Assembly: GCA_947631025.1 (NCBI GenBank)
Contig: CANRKA010000005.1
Coordinates: forward strand, 1 to 47,966
Direction: 5' to 3'
DNA length: 47,966 nucleotides
DNA from: an uncultured Clostridia bacterium
GTDB lineage: Bacteria; Bacillota; Clostridia; TANB77; CAG-508
Shown: positions 18,959-27,923 of the stretch, piece after piece
Numbering within the stretch: the first letter of the stretch is position 1
Layout: each line of letters begins with the position of its first letter
Program-made: the position numbers and the translations under genes
Notes under the pieces: model-generated
Seen by the model: only the letters and a program-made list of their open reading frames with translations
The model's database searches: none
What the model was told of the DNA's origin: nothing

Positions 18959-19020
18959 AAAAAAAGGTTAATATATTGAAGTGAACCCCAATTAGTTCAC
19001 TTCATATTAACCTTTTTTTT
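18959..19020. terminator. Bidirectional terminator between the por and suf operons
   Basis: Long hairpin with arms AAAAAGGTTAATAT and GTTAAC-type repeats around GAAGTGAAC/GTTCACTTC, with A and T runs on both sides. It serves the plus-strand porB transcript and the minus-strand suf transcript, and overlaps the stop of the SufB-like gene. Confidence 0.85.
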
Positions 19021-19936
19021 ATTTTAAAAATCCTTTTATAATTGCGTCTTCGGCTTCTTTTTCATTTAATCCTAATGTCATTAATTTTATAATTTGGTCT
19101 CCTGCTATTTTTCCTATTGCCGCTTCATGAATTAAATTTGCTTCTACATTATTAGCTGAAATTTCTGGTACAGCACTAACATTCGCATTATCTTTTATAA
19201 TAGCATCACATTCTACATGTCCAAAACATTTCGAATTTCCAAACACTTTTGACATAAATTTTTGTTTTGAATCATCTATTGCAACAGAACGTGATGTAAC
19301 TTGTGTACTTGAATTTTCTCCATTTAATTGTACTTCAAATAAAGTTTCTGCACATTGCTTTCCATGAGTCATTATTTTTTCGTTTATAATTAAATTTGTA
19401 TTATCTTCTAATTCTCCCTTTGTTACCCTCTTAGTAGAATCTACTCCTTTAATTTGCGCTGTTTCCATCTCCATATTGCTTCCACTTTTTAAATGTACTT
19501 CTGTTACTGGATTTAATATTCTTTTGCCTTCTCCAGAACCTTCTCCATAATGCTTTTCTATGTATTTTACATGTGCTCCTTCTTCTAAGAAAAATCTATG
19601 TATTCCATCATGTTGTGAATTTTTATGATGGTCATTATGAATTCCACAGCCTGCTATAATTGTAACATTTGCATTTTTACCTATATAAAAGTCATTATAA
19701 ACAACATCTGTTAATCCACTTTCTGTTATAATTACTGGAATATGTACAAATTCAAATTTTGTATTTTCTTTAACTATAATATCTATTCCAGAAACATCTT
19801 TTTTTGTAACTATATTTATATTTTCTGTAACTTTTCTTTCTATTCCTTTACCATTTTTTCTAATATTATATGCGCCTTTTATTTCCCCATCTATATTAGA
19901 AATTTCTTTTAAAAGTTTAGAATCTATGTTATCCAT
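19019..19936 (-). CDS. SufB/SufD-like Fe-S cluster assembly scaffold (short form)
   Basis: 305 residues, much shorter than canonical SufB (about 470). The C-terminal beta-helix region is recognisable: repeated short strands, GHVECDAIIKDNANVSAVPE (about 240-260) and the tail AAIGKIAGDQIIKLMTLGL with HEA just before it. With the adjacent ATPase it forms a minimal two-gene SufC-SufB pair like those of many anaerobes and archaea, with no SufS, SufU or SufD alongside. It starts at 19936, overlapping the sufC stop by one base (TAATG), so translation is probably coupled. Its role is de novo Fe-S cluster assembly in the cytoplasm, presumably serving enzymes such as the oxidoreductase next door; that link is inference. 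Confidence 0.85.
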   Translation of the reverse strand: MDNIDSKLLKEISNIDGEIKGAYNIRKNGKGIERKVTENINIVTKKDVSGIDIIVKENTKFEFVHIPVIITESGLTDVVYNDFYIGKNANVTIIAGCGIHNDHHKNSQHDGIHRFFLEEGAHVKYIEKHYGEGSGEGKRILNPVTEVHLKSGSNMEMETAQIKGVDSTKRVTKGELEDNTNLIINEKIMTHGKQCAETLFEVQLNGENSSTQVTSRSVAIDDSKQKFMSKVFGNSKCFGHVECDAIIKDNANVSAVPEISANNVEANLIHEAAIGKIAGDQIIKLMTLGLNEKEAEDAIIKGFLK

Positions 19937-20655
19937 TAATTGGCACCTCCTTCTAGCTTACAACATTTTGCAGTTTTGCCTGTTAATATATTATTCATAA
20001 ACTCTTCTTTTGCTCCTACTTTTTCTATTTTACCTGCTTTTAATAATATTATTTGATCTGCTATGTTTAATATTCTTTCTTGATGAGAAATAACTATAGT
20101 TGTTCCTTTTATATCTTTTCTTATATCTTCAAATACTTTAATTAAGTTTTGAAAGCTCCATAAATCTATTCCTGCTTCTGGTTCATCAAATACATTAAGT
20201 TTAGATTTTCTAGCAACCACAGTTGCGATTTCTATTCTCTTTAACTCCCCACCAGATAAAGATGAGTTTACTTCCCTATCTACATATTCTTTAGCACATA
20301 AACCAACGCTAGATAAATACTCACATGCCTCAGCTTTATTAATATCTTTTTCAGCAGCAAGTTTTAATAAATCATATACTGTTATCCCTTTAAATTTTAC
20401 AGGCAATTGAAGAGCAAATCCAATTCCTAGTTTTGCTCTTTCATATATAGGCATATTACTTATATCTTGCCCATTAAAAATAACTTGTCCTGAATCTTGT
20501 TTTTCTATTCCCATTATAATTTTTGCTAAAGTTGATTTACCAGAGCCATTAGGACCTGTTATAACTATAAATTTATTTGCATCTATTTTTAAATTTACAT
20601 TATCTAATATTTTTTTATTATTTCTTGTAAAACATATATTTTTTAATTCTAACAT
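19936..20655 (-). CDS. sufC: SufC-like ABC ATPase for Fe-S cluster assembly
   Basis: 239 residues. Walker A GPNGSGKST (about 34-42), ABC signature LSGGELKRIEIA (about 133-144), Walker B LNVFDEPEAGID and switch histidine VISHQER are all present. SufC powers conformational change of the SufB-type scaffold. It is identified over a transporter ATPase by the SufC-specific text around the signature, the absence of any permease gene, and its overlap with the SufB-like gene. It lies 12 bases after the hemolysin III gene on the same strand. Confidence 0.9.
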   Translation of the reverse strand: MLELKNICFTRNNKKILDNVNLKIDANKFIVITGPNGSGKSTLAKIIMGIEKQDSGQVIFNGQDISNMPIYERAKLGIGFALQLPVKFKGITVYDLLKLAAEKDINKAEACEYLSSVGLCAKEYVDREVNSSLSGGELKRIEIATVVARKSKLNVFDEPEAGIDLWSFQNLIKVFEDIRKDIKGTTIVISHQERILNIADQIILLKAGKIEKVGAKEEFMNNILTGKTAKCCKLEGGAN

Positions 20656-20667
20656 TTTTACTCCCTT

Positions 20668-21339
20668 TTACATTACATATAGAAGAATACATAAAAAATG
20701 TAATAAACTTGCTAACAAAATACATAAGTGAAATATTGAATGTACATATTTATGCTTTCTTCCAACTCCATAAAGTATTGCTCCTATTGTGTATACTACT
20801 CCTCCGCTTACAAGTAAGATTACACCTACTGTTCCTAATAATTTTGGTAATATGTTTACTTTAAATATAATGCACCAACCCATTACTAAATAACATGACA
20901 TTGAGAATATGTTATATTTTTTTAGGTCTATAGAGTTTAAAACTATTCCCAATATTGCAAATCCCCATATAATACCAAAAATTGTCCATCCAAGTGCTGT
21001 ATTATATTCTCTTAATGTACATAGGGCAAATGGTGTATATGAACCCGCAATAAGTAAAAATATTGCACAGTGGTCCAATATTTGAAATACTTTTTTTGCA
21101 GTCCCTACTCTTAAGCCGTGATAAATGCTAGATGAAACATATAAAAGTGTCATTGAAATTCCAAAAATTGTTCCACTTATTATTCCATAAACATTTCTGT
21201 GTATTGAAGCAAACACTATGCATAATACAATTGCTACAATGCCTAATGCTACTCCTACAATATGTGTTGTCATATTAAATATTTCTTCACCTTTTGTATA
21301 TGTTGGTAAAATTCTATCTTTTAATTTTGTTCTTGTCAT
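20668..21339 (-). CDS. Hemolysin III / PAQR-family membrane protein (YqfA-like)
   Basis: 223 residues with seven hydrophobic helices. Family signatures are GEEIFNMTTHIVG near the N-terminus, SSIYHGLRV (about 70-78), LDHCAIFLLIAGSYTP (about 88-103) and H...HFLCI near the C-terminus. The histidines are the presumed metal ligands of the PAQR/CREST fold. Cellular function is unclear; these are probably integral membrane hydrolases rather than hemolysins in most bacteria. GGGAGAG precedes the start. It sits between yqeY and sufC, with about 20 bases to yqeY. Confidence 0.88.
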   Translation of the reverse strand: MTRTKLKDRILPTYTKGEEIFNMTTHIVGVALGIVAIVLCIVFASIHRNVYGIISGTIFGISMTLLYVSSSIYHGLRVGTAKKVFQILDHCAIFLLIAGSYTPFALCTLREYNTALGWTIFGIIWGFAILGIVLNSIDLKKYNIFSMSCYLVMGWCIIFKVNILPKLLGTVGVILLVSGGVVYTIGAILYGVGRKHKYVHSIFHLCILLASLLHFLCILLYVM

Positions 21340-21358
21340 TAATTCTCTCCCTTTATTT

Positions 21359-21799
21359 TTATGATAATATTTCTTTTACAATCTCATTTATTGCTTTTCC
21401 ATCTGCTGCTGTTCCAATTTGTGCTTTTGCTTCTTTCATAACAATTCCCATGTCTTTCATTGATGTTGCTCCAAGTTTTTGTATTATTTCCTTTACTTTT
21501 ATAGTTAATTCTTCTTTTGTTAATTGTCTTGGTAAATATTCTTCTAATATAGCAATTTCCTCTTTTGCTTGATTTATTAAATCTTCTCTTCCTGCTTTTT
21601 CAAACTCTGCTAATGAGTCTTTTCTTGTTTTTACCTCTTTTGCTATTATTTCTAATATTTTATTATCATCTGCTTCTATTGCTTTGTCTTTTTCTATTTG
21701 TAAAATTGCAGCTCTTGCCATTTGTATTACATTTTTTCTTATTACATTTTTTTCTTTCATAGAATTTTTCATATCTTCTAATAATCTTTCTTTAAGCAT
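21359..21799 (-). CDS. yqeY: YqeY/GatB-like domain protein
   Basis: 146 residues. A helical N-terminal half (LKERLLEDMKNSMKEKN) and a C-terminal GatB/YqeY domain (IVKEILS at the end) are clear. It resembles the tRNA-binding tail of GatB, and a role in charged-tRNA handling has been suggested but not proven. The start at 21799 has AAAGGAGAG 7-8 bases upstream; an ATG 39 bases earlier is rejected. It is probably the first gene of a yqeY-hlyIII-sufC-sufB transcript. Confidence 0.9.
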   Translation of the reverse strand: MLKERLLEDMKNSMKEKNVIRKNVIQMARAAILQIEKDKAIEADDNKILEIIAKEVKTRKDSLAEFEKAGREDLINQAKEEIAILEEYLPRQLTKEELTIKVKEIIQKLGATSMKDMGIVMKEAKAQIGTAADGKAINEIVKEILS

Positions 21800-21928
21800 A
21801 AATTCACTCTCCTTTTTATTTGTATAAGTATAACACATAAATCTAGCTAATTCAATTAAATTATAGTAATCACTTAAAAAATATTTCCTACTCTTATAAA
21901 AAAAAATATTACTTTAAATTTATCTAAA

Positions 21929-21980
21929 GTAATAAATATAGTAGGGGCGGACTAAACAATCCACCCCCATACTATATTTA
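21929..21980. repeat. Long intergenic hairpin (GTAGGGGCGGA type)
   Basis: An imperfect stem of more than 20 bp: AATAAATATAGTAGGGGCGG and its near complement around CCACCCCCATACTATATTTA, with loop CTAAACAA. It lies directly past the ATPase stop and may serve as its terminator. It is much more GC-rich than its surroundings, so it may be a dispersed repeat. Confidence 0.65.
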
Positions 21981-24624
21981 TTAACTATTTTTTGATATTT
22001 TGCGTCTTATAAATTTTCCTAGTTCTATTATTGGTACTATTGCAAATGCTAAAGAAAATGCTACTAAAAACTCTTTTAAATTTATTGATGTAAATCCAAA
22101 TAAATTCACAAAAAATGGTATATATATTACTCCTAATGTAATAACTGTTGTTGCTACAAATGCCCATAACATTGTCCAGTTAAAATGATTTAATTTAAAT
22201 ATGGATTCTGTTTGTGACCTCATACTTACTGCATGGAACATTTCTATAAAGTTCATTGTTAAAAATGCCATACTCATTCCATCTGATGATTCAAATATTC
22301 CAAATCTACCAAGTTCTATATATTGACCAATAAAAAATGATAATATAACTAGTATTGCCATACATATTCCTTGCCATATTGTATTTATTCCTGCACCATC
22401 TGAAAATACACTTTCATTTGATTTTCTTGGTGGTTTTTTCATAATATTTTTTTCTGCTTTTTCTACTCCAAGAGAAAGACCTGGCGCTGTATCTGTTACC
22501 ATGTTTATCCATAATAAATGTGCTGGCGTTAATATTGTTACTCCTAATAAAGATGCTGAAAATATTGTTATTACCTCTGCTGAATTTGTAGATAATTGAA
22601 ATTGAATTAGTTTTCTTATATTTGAATATATTTTTCTTCCTTCTTCTACTGCACTAACAATAGTTGCAAAGTTGTCATCTGCTAAAACCATATCTGATGC
22701 ATTTTTTGTAACATCTGTACCAGTTATACCCATACTAATTCCTACATCTGCTGATTTTATAGCTGGGCTATCATTTACTCCATCACCTGTCATTGCTGTT
22801 ATATATCCTAATTCTTTTAAAGCTTTTACAATTCTTGTTTTATGTTCTGGTTGAACTCTTGCATATACAGAGCATTCTTTTACCTTTTCTTTTAACTCTT
22901 CATCGCTTAATTCTTCCAATTCCTTACCTGTAATTGCTTGTTTGGCATCTTCTATAATTTTTAAATTTTTTGCTATTGCAACTGCTGTATCTTTATGGTC
23001 TCCTGTTATCATTATTGTTCTTATACTTGCAGTTTTGCAATTTTCTATTGCTCCGGAAAACTTCTTGTCTACATGGGTCTATCATACCTACAAATCCAAT
23101 AAATATTAAATTATTTTCTAACTTTTCTGCTGTATGTTCTGGTGGATTTTCCTCATAATTTTTATATGCAACTCCTAAAACACGAAGTGCTCTATCTGCA
23201 AATTCTTTATTTTTACTTTTTATTTCATTTTTTACTTCATCTGTTAGTGGTACTACTTTTCCATCTTTTATATATGAAACACATTTATTTATAAGTATTT
23301 CACATGCTCCTTTTGTATATTGAATAATTTGGTCTTCTTCTTTATGAATTGTTGACATTAGCTTTCTACCAGAATCGAATGGAACTTCTCCTATTCTTTT
23401 ATATTGCTCATCTAGCTTATATTTTGGAAAGCCTAATTTATTAGCATATTCTACTAATCCATTTTCTGTTGGTTCTCCTTTTGCATACTCTTCTCCCTGC
23501 TCTAAAGTGGAATCTGAACATAGCGCCATTGCTTTTGCAAGTAATTTTTCATCTTCTGCATAAAAATCAACTACTGTCATTTTATTTTGAGTTAGCGTTC
23601 CTGTTTTATCTGTACAAATTATTTGTGTACAACCTAATGTCTCTACAGCATTTAATTTTCTTATTAATGCTTTCCTTTTTGCCATTGCAGTTACTCCAAT
23701 AGAAAGAATTATAGTAACTACTGCTGGCAAGCCTTCTGGTATCGCCGCAACAGCAAGTGCAACAGCTGTTAGCATTGTATCTATTACAATTAATATATTT
23801 ATACTTCCATGTCTAATTAGACCCATTATAAATACTAAAACAGATATTGCCACTACTACTTTTGTTAGTGTTTTTGACAATTCTCCCATTTTTATTTGAA
23901 GAGGTGTTTTTTTATCTTTTGCCTCATTTAAACTTTGTGCAATTTTTCCTATTTCAGTATTCATTCCAATAGCAGTAACAACGGCTTTACCTCTACCATA
24001 AGAAATTGTACTGCCACTATAAAGCATATTTTTTCTATCACCTAAAACAATATCTTTATCACCATTTTTTAAATTTAAAGCATCTATCATTTTACTAATA
24101 GAGGTCGATTCCCCTGTTAAAGCCGCCTCTTCTGCTTTTAAACTATGGCTTTCTATAATTCTACAATCTGCAGAAAGTACATCTCCTGCTTCTATAACTA
24201 GAATATCTCCTACAACTAAATCTTCACTTTTTATAATTTCTAAATTTCCATTTCTTATTACTTTTGAAGTTGCAGCTGTCATTTTCTTTAATGCATCTAT
24301 TGCCTTTTCAGCTTTAGATTCTTGTATTAAACTCATTACAGTATTTATAACAACAACAAATAAAATGATAAAAACATCTGTTAATGACTCGCCAATAATT
24401 TTAGAAGCAATTCCAGATATAATTGCTGTAATTATTAATAAAATAATCATAGGATCATAAATAGATTTAAATATTTTTTTTATTAAGCCTTCTTTTTTCT
24501 CAGTTTCTAATATATTTTTTCCATTCTCTTCTTGTCTTTTTTTGGCTTCTTGGCTGCTTAATCCCTGTATAGATGAATTTACTTCTTTTAAAACATCTTC
24601 AACCTGCTCTAAATAAAATTTCAT
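21981..24624 (-). CDS. P-type Ca2+-transporting ATPase (P2A), +1 shift
   Basis: 880 residues after correction, the usual length. N-terminal cation-ATPase domain, actuator loop LTGES (about 172), membrane segment with AAIPEGLPA, phosphorylation motif DKTGTLT (about 340), nucleotide-binding region, hinge MTGDGVNDSPA (about 616), and a C-terminal membrane domain ending near GKFIRRKI. Codon 524 is CGG. Skipping C gives EVF-G-AIENCKTASIR, as in other Ca2+ ATPases where the segment between DPPR.EV and the TGD motif has this spacing. Without the shift the protein ends soon after, in unrelated residues, and the C-terminal third would be lost. AAGGAGAAAG precedes the start. The ion specificity is inferred from the family. 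Confidence 0.9.
23052..23055 (-). other. +1 recoding site 4: TTC C GGA (Ca2+ ATPase)
   Basis: Codon 524 is CGG. Skipping C gives Gly and continues into AIENCKTASIRTIMITGDHK, the expected P-domain sequence. Confidence 0.93.
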
Positions 24625-24658
24625 AAAGTCTTTCTCCTTTTTATTTTATTATAAACAT

Positions 24659-24802
24659 TTATTTTCTTTTTGTGATTTTTTCTAGGTTTTCTACGATTTC
24701 TTTTTGTTTTTCTAATGGGACCCACGAAAAATATGTTGTTACAAATTCACCATATTTTGTTACATCTTCCATATTTTCGTTTTTATTTATTTTTTTGTCC
24801 AT
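24659..24802 (-). CDS. Small hypothetical protein (47 aa)
   Basis: Begins MDKKINKNEN and contains a hydrophobic/aromatic centre, YGEFVTTYFSWVPLEKQKE, followed by a charged helix. No recognised family. It lies between lexA and the ATPase on the same strand. Its ATG comes directly after the T run of a hairpin whose 3' arm supplies GGTAGGTG as the Shine-Dalgarno, so translation or read-through may be controlled. The gap to the ATPase start is 34 bases. Confidence 0.5.
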   Translation of the reverse strand: MDKKINKNENMEDVTKYGEFVTTYFSWVPLEKQKEIVENLEKITKRK

Positions 24803-24843
24803 AAAAAACACCTACCTTTTTTATTTTGGTATGTGCTTTTTTT
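24803..24843. terminator. Bidirectional hairpin between lexA and the 47-aa ORF
   Basis: Arms CACCTACC (24809-24816) and GGTATGTG (24828-24835), one mismatch, with T runs on both strands. On the minus strand it follows lexA and directly abuts the start codon of the next small ORF. Confidence 0.6.
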
Positions 24844-24864
24844 ATATTTTTTATTCTTTTTTGT

Positions 24865-25515
24865 TTACATTTTTCTGAAAACTCCGCCTACTTTTCCTAA
24901 TATTTTGCAGTCTGAAACTATTATTGGCTCCATTGTACTATTTTCTGGTTGTAAACGTATATGGTCTTTTTCTTTATAAAATGTTTTTACTGTTGCTTCA
25001 TCTTCTATTAAAGCTACTACTATATCTCCGTTACGCGCACTATCTTGTTTTTTTACTAATATTAAGTCTCCATCTAAGATTCCTGCTTCTATCATACTTT
25101 CTCCGCGTACTTTTAACATAAATGCTTCGCTATTTCCAACAAAATCTATTGGAATTGGGAAAGTATCTGTTACATTTTCTACTGCTAAAATTGGTGCACC
25201 TGCTGTAATTTTTCCTATAACTGGTACTTCTGCAAGTTCTTTATTTGAATAAAAGTCTTTAACAGATTTTTCTTTTTTACTTCCGTCTGCTCCTTTTATT
25301 AATCTTAAAGTTCTACCTTTTTGAGATTCTTTTTTTATAAAACCCTTTTTTTCTAATTGTGCTAAATAACCATGTACAGTTGCTGTTGAACTTAAGCCAA
25401 CAGATTTTCCTATTTCTCTTACAGATGGTGGATATCCTACTGTTTCGATTTGTTTTTCAATAAATTTTAAAATTGCTCTTTCTCTTTTATTTAAACCGTT
25501 TTCATCTTTTTTCAT
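24865..25515 (-). CDS. lexA: SOS repressor LexA
   Basis: 216 residues. The winged HTH covers 1-70 ([30 protein letters not shown]). The autocleavage site is Ala105-Gly106 in KITAGAP. The Ser-Lys dyad is Ser140 (RGESMIEAG) and Lys177 (EATVKTFY). It represses DNA-damage genes and is inactivated by RecA-stimulated self-cleavage. GGGAGAGTG precedes the start. Its promoter at 25543-25571 carries an imperfect inverted sequence (ACAAACATTTTGTTG) in the spacer that could be its own operator, though it is not a textbook SOS box. It is divergent from serS. Confidence 0.95.
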   Translation of the reverse strand: MKKDENGLNKRERAILKFIEKQIETVGYPPSVREIGKSVGLSSTATVHGYLAQLEKKGFIKKESQKGRTLRLIKGADGSKKEKSVKDFYSNKELAEVPVIGKITAGAPILAVENVTDTFPIPIDFVGNSEAFMLKVRGESMIEAGILDGDLILVKKQDSARNGDIVVALIEDEATVKTFYKEKDHIRLQPENSTMEPIIVSDCKILGKVGGVFRKM

Positions 25516-25542
25516 ATAATCACTCTCCCAAATTTTTTTAAG

Positions 25543-25571
25543 ATTATATCATACAAACATTTTGTTGTCAA
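25543..25571 (-). promoter_or_regulatory. lexA promoter
   Basis: Minus-strand TTGACA (25571-25566) and TATAAT (25548-25543) with a 17-bp spacer: a perfect sigma-A consensus. An AT-rich imperfect inverted repeat lies within the spacer and may bind LexA. Confidence 0.8.
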
Positions 25572-25607
25572 ACATAAGTTTATATTAATATTATCAATTA
25601 TAACAAT

Positions 25608-25636
25608 TTGCTTTTTTTTATCAAATGTAGTAAAAT
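25608..25636 (+). promoter_or_regulatory. serS promoter
   Basis: TTGCTT (25608-25613), 17-bp spacer, TAAAAT (25631-25636). The start codon is only about 30 bases downstream, so there is no room for a T-box leader. Confidence 0.6.
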
Positions 25637-25667
25637 GCTGTTATTATATATAATTTTGGAGGCAATT

Positions 25668-26954
25668 ATGATAGATATTAAATTAATTCGTGAAAATCCT
25701 GATTTAGTTAAAGAAAATATAAAGAAAAAATTTCAAGATAATAAATTAGTTTTAGTTGATGAGGTTTTAGATTTAGATGTTAAAAATAGACAATCTAAAC
25801 TTCACGGTGATGAACTTAGAATGCAAAGAAAAAATTTAAGCAATTCTATCGGAAATTTAATGCGTGAAGGTAAAAAAGAAGAAGCAGAAAAAATAAAACA
25901 AGATGTTCAAAAAATTAATACTGAGCTAGAAGAAAATGAAAAATTAGAAAGTAAATACGCTGAAGAAATAAAATCAAGAATGATGAAAATACCAAATATT
26001 ATGCATGAATCTGTTCCAATTGGTGAAGACGATAGCAAAAATGTAGAAATAAAAAAATATGGTGAGCCAATTGTTCCAGATTATGAAATACCTTTCCATG
26101 GTGAAATATTAGAAAATTTAGGCGGATTAGACTTAGATAGTGCAAGAAGAGTTGCAGGTAATGGATTTTATTATTTAATTGGAGACATTGCTAGACTTCA
26201 TTCTGCAGTACTTTCTTATGCAAGAGATTTTATGATAGATAAAGGTTTTACATATTGCATTCCTCCTTATATGATTCGTTCTGACGTAGTTACAGGTGTT
26301 ATGAGTTTTGAAGAAATGGATGCAATGATGTACAAAATTGAAGGAGAAGACTTATACTTAATTGGTACAAGTGAACATTCTATGATTGGCAAATTTAAAG
26401 ACCAATTATTAAAAAAAGAAAACCTACCATATACTATGACATCATATTCTCCTTGTTTTAGAAAGGAAAAAGGAGCTCATGGTATAGAAGAACGTGGTGT
26501 ATACAGAATACATCAATTTGAAAAACAAGAAATGATTGTTGTATGTGAACCAGAAGAAAGTTGGAATTGGTACGAAAAAATGTGGACATACACTGTTGAA
26601 TTATTTAGAAGTATGAATGTTCCTGTTCGTACCTTAGAATGTTGTAGTGGAGATTTAGCAGATTTAAAAGCAAAAAGCTGTGATGTTGAGGCATGGAGCC
26701 CTAGACAACAAAAATACTTTGAAGTTGGAAGTTGTTCTAATTTAACAGATGCACAAAGTAGGCGTTTAGGCATACGTGTTAAGGGAGAAAAACAAAATTA
26801 CTTGCCACATACCCTAAACAATACTGTTGTTGCACCACCTAGAATGCTTATTGCAATTATTGAAAATAACTATCAACAAGATGGAAGTATAATTGTTCCA
26901 GAAGTATTAAGACCTTATATGGGTGGATTAAAAATAATAGAAAAACAAAAATAA
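25668..26954 (+). CDS. serS: Seryl-tRNA synthetase
   Basis: 428 residues, the normal length. The N-terminal coiled-coil tRNA-binding arm spans about 30-105. Class II motif 2 is SPCFRKEKGAHGIEERG and motif 3 contains APPRMLIAIIENN. TSEHSMIG is part of the serine/ATP site. It charges tRNA-Ser with serine. The start at 25668 has TTGGAGG upstream; an in-frame ATG at 25608 lies inside the promoter and is rejected. Motif 3 differs somewhat from the common bacterial wording (NNTVVAPPR rather than NGTGLAVGR), but the key arginine is present. Followed by a GC-rich hairpin and engB. Confidence 0.95.
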   Translation: MIDIKLIRENPDLVKENIKKKFQDNKLVLVDEVLDLDVKNRQSKLHGDELRMQRKNLSNSIGNLMREGKKEEAEKIKQDVQKINTELEENEKLESKYAEEIKSRMMKIPNIMHESVPIGEDDSKNVEIKKYGEPIVPDYEIPFHGEILENLGGLDLDSARRVAGNGFYYLIGDIARLHSAVLSYARDFMIDKGFTYCIPPYMIRSDVVTGVMSFEEMDAMMYKIEGEDLYLIGTSEHSMIGKFKDQLLKKENLPYTMTSYSPCFRKEKGAHGIEERGVYRIHQFEKQEMIVVCEPEESWNWYEKMWTYTVELFRSMNVPVRTLECCSGDLADLKAKSCDVEAWSPRQQKYFEVGSCSNLTDAQSRRLGIRVKGEKQNYLPHTLNNTVVAPPRMLIAIIENNYQQDGSIIVPEVLRPYMGGLKIIEKQK

Positions 26955-26968
26955 TATATTTGTAATGA

Positions 26969-26997
26969 AGAGGCAGGGATAATACCCTGCCCCTATA
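26969..26997. repeat. Intergenic GC-rich hairpin between serS and engB
   Basis: Arms AGGCAGGG and CCCTGCCCCT with a short AT loop. Strikingly GC-rich against an AT-rich background, like the hairpin at 21929-21980; probably a dispersed repeat or a weak terminator. Confidence 0.55.
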
Positions 26998-27066
26998 AAA
27001 ATACAAATAAAATATTTTAAAAAACAAATTATACCTACTGCAAAAATAATTTAAGGAGAATAAGAA

Positions 27067-27657
27067 ATGATAATTAAAAATCCCAAATTCGAGATTTCCT
27101 GTGTTAGCCCAAAACAGTACCCTACATCCAATTTACCTGAAATTGTTTTGGTTGGAAAATCTAATGTTGGAAAATCAAGTTTTATAAATACAATGATAAA
27201 TAGAAAAAAATTAGCCAGAACAAGTAGTGAGCCTGGTAAAACAAGACAACTAAATTTTTATAATATAGATAATAAGTTTTATTTTGTAGATTTACCAGGT
27301 TATGGTTATAGCAAAATGAGTAAAAAACAGCAAGAGCAAGTTGGTAAATTTACAGAAAGTTATTTATTAAAAAGAAAACAAATTGCATTAATTATATTTT
27401 TAGTAGATATTAGGCATAAGCCAACTGAAAACGATAAAATTATGTATAATTATGTTATAAGTAGTAAATTACCTTTTATAATTTTAGCAAATAAAGCAGA
27501 TAAAATAGCAATTACGAAAGTAAACGAAGCTAAAAATGCAATTCAAAATGAATTAAATCCTATAGGTGATGCCATTTGCTTGCCTTTTTCTTCTGAAAGA
27601 AAAATTTATATAGATGATGTTTGGAATGAAATAAAAAAAGAAATAATGGAAATTTAA
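27067..27657 (+). CDS. engB: Ribosome biogenesis GTPase EngB (YsxC)
   Basis: 196 residues. G1 GKSNVGKSSF (about 31-40), the switch segment TSSEPGKTRQLNFY, G3 DLPGYGYSK (about 75-83), G4 NKADK (about 144-148) and G5 FSSE are in order. EngB is a TRAFAC-class GTPase needed for assembly of the 50S subunit. AAGGAG precedes the start. It is the last gene of the plus-strand serS-engB stretch, and its stop lies inside a terminator hairpin. Confidence 0.95.
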   Translation: MIIKNPKFEISCVSPKQYPTSNLPEIVLVGKSNVGKSSFINTMINRKKLARTSSEPGKTRQLNFYNIDNKFYFVDLPGYGYSKMSKKQQEQVGKFTESYLLKRKQIALIIFLVDIRHKPTENDKIMYNYVISSKLPFIILANKADKIAITKVNEAKNAIQNELNPIGDAICLPFSSERKIYIDDVWNEIKKEIMEI

Positions 27658-27675
27658 TTCCATTATTTTTTTTTT
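27642..27675 (+). terminator. engB terminator
   Basis: Stem AATAATGGAA/TTCCATTATT (27642-27651 with 27658-27667) followed by nine T residues. The engB stop codon is in the loop. Confidence 0.85.
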
Positions 27676-27749
27676 AAGTCTTATATATTATTTTCTTATT
27701 TTTTATTATACTTATTTACAAGTTTTGTTTTATAAATATCATCTAAAAT

Positions 27750-27923
27750 TTATATCTTTTTTGTAATAATTTTTTTTGCCTTTTGTCTATCTATAACTAA
27801 TATATGTGAACAGTTTGTACATTTTAATTTAAATATTACGCCTACCCCTATTATTTCCCAGGTATAGCTTCCACATGGATGCTTCTTTTTAGTTTTTACA
27901 ATATCTCCTATATTATATTCCAT
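27750..27923 (-). CDS. DUF951 family protein
   Basis: 57 residues, the usual size. It shows the DUF951 pattern: GDIVKTKKKHPCGSYTWEI at the N-terminus, G.GV.FKLKC..C in the middle, then a basic tail. The three cysteines (positions 17, 35 and 38) may bind metal. Function unknown; in Firmicutes the family often sits near chromosome-partition or translation genes. Its ATG overlaps the sortase stop by one base (TAATG), so it is translationally coupled to the sortase gene. Confidence 0.85.
   Translation of the reverse strand: MEYNIGDIVKTKKKHPCGSYTWEIIGVGVIFKLKCTNCSHILVIDRQKAKKIITKKI

Noticed and set aside
25608..25667. T-box leader or extended N-terminus for serS
   Set aside because: The promoter and RBS leave about 30 bases of leader; the extension overlaps the promoter.
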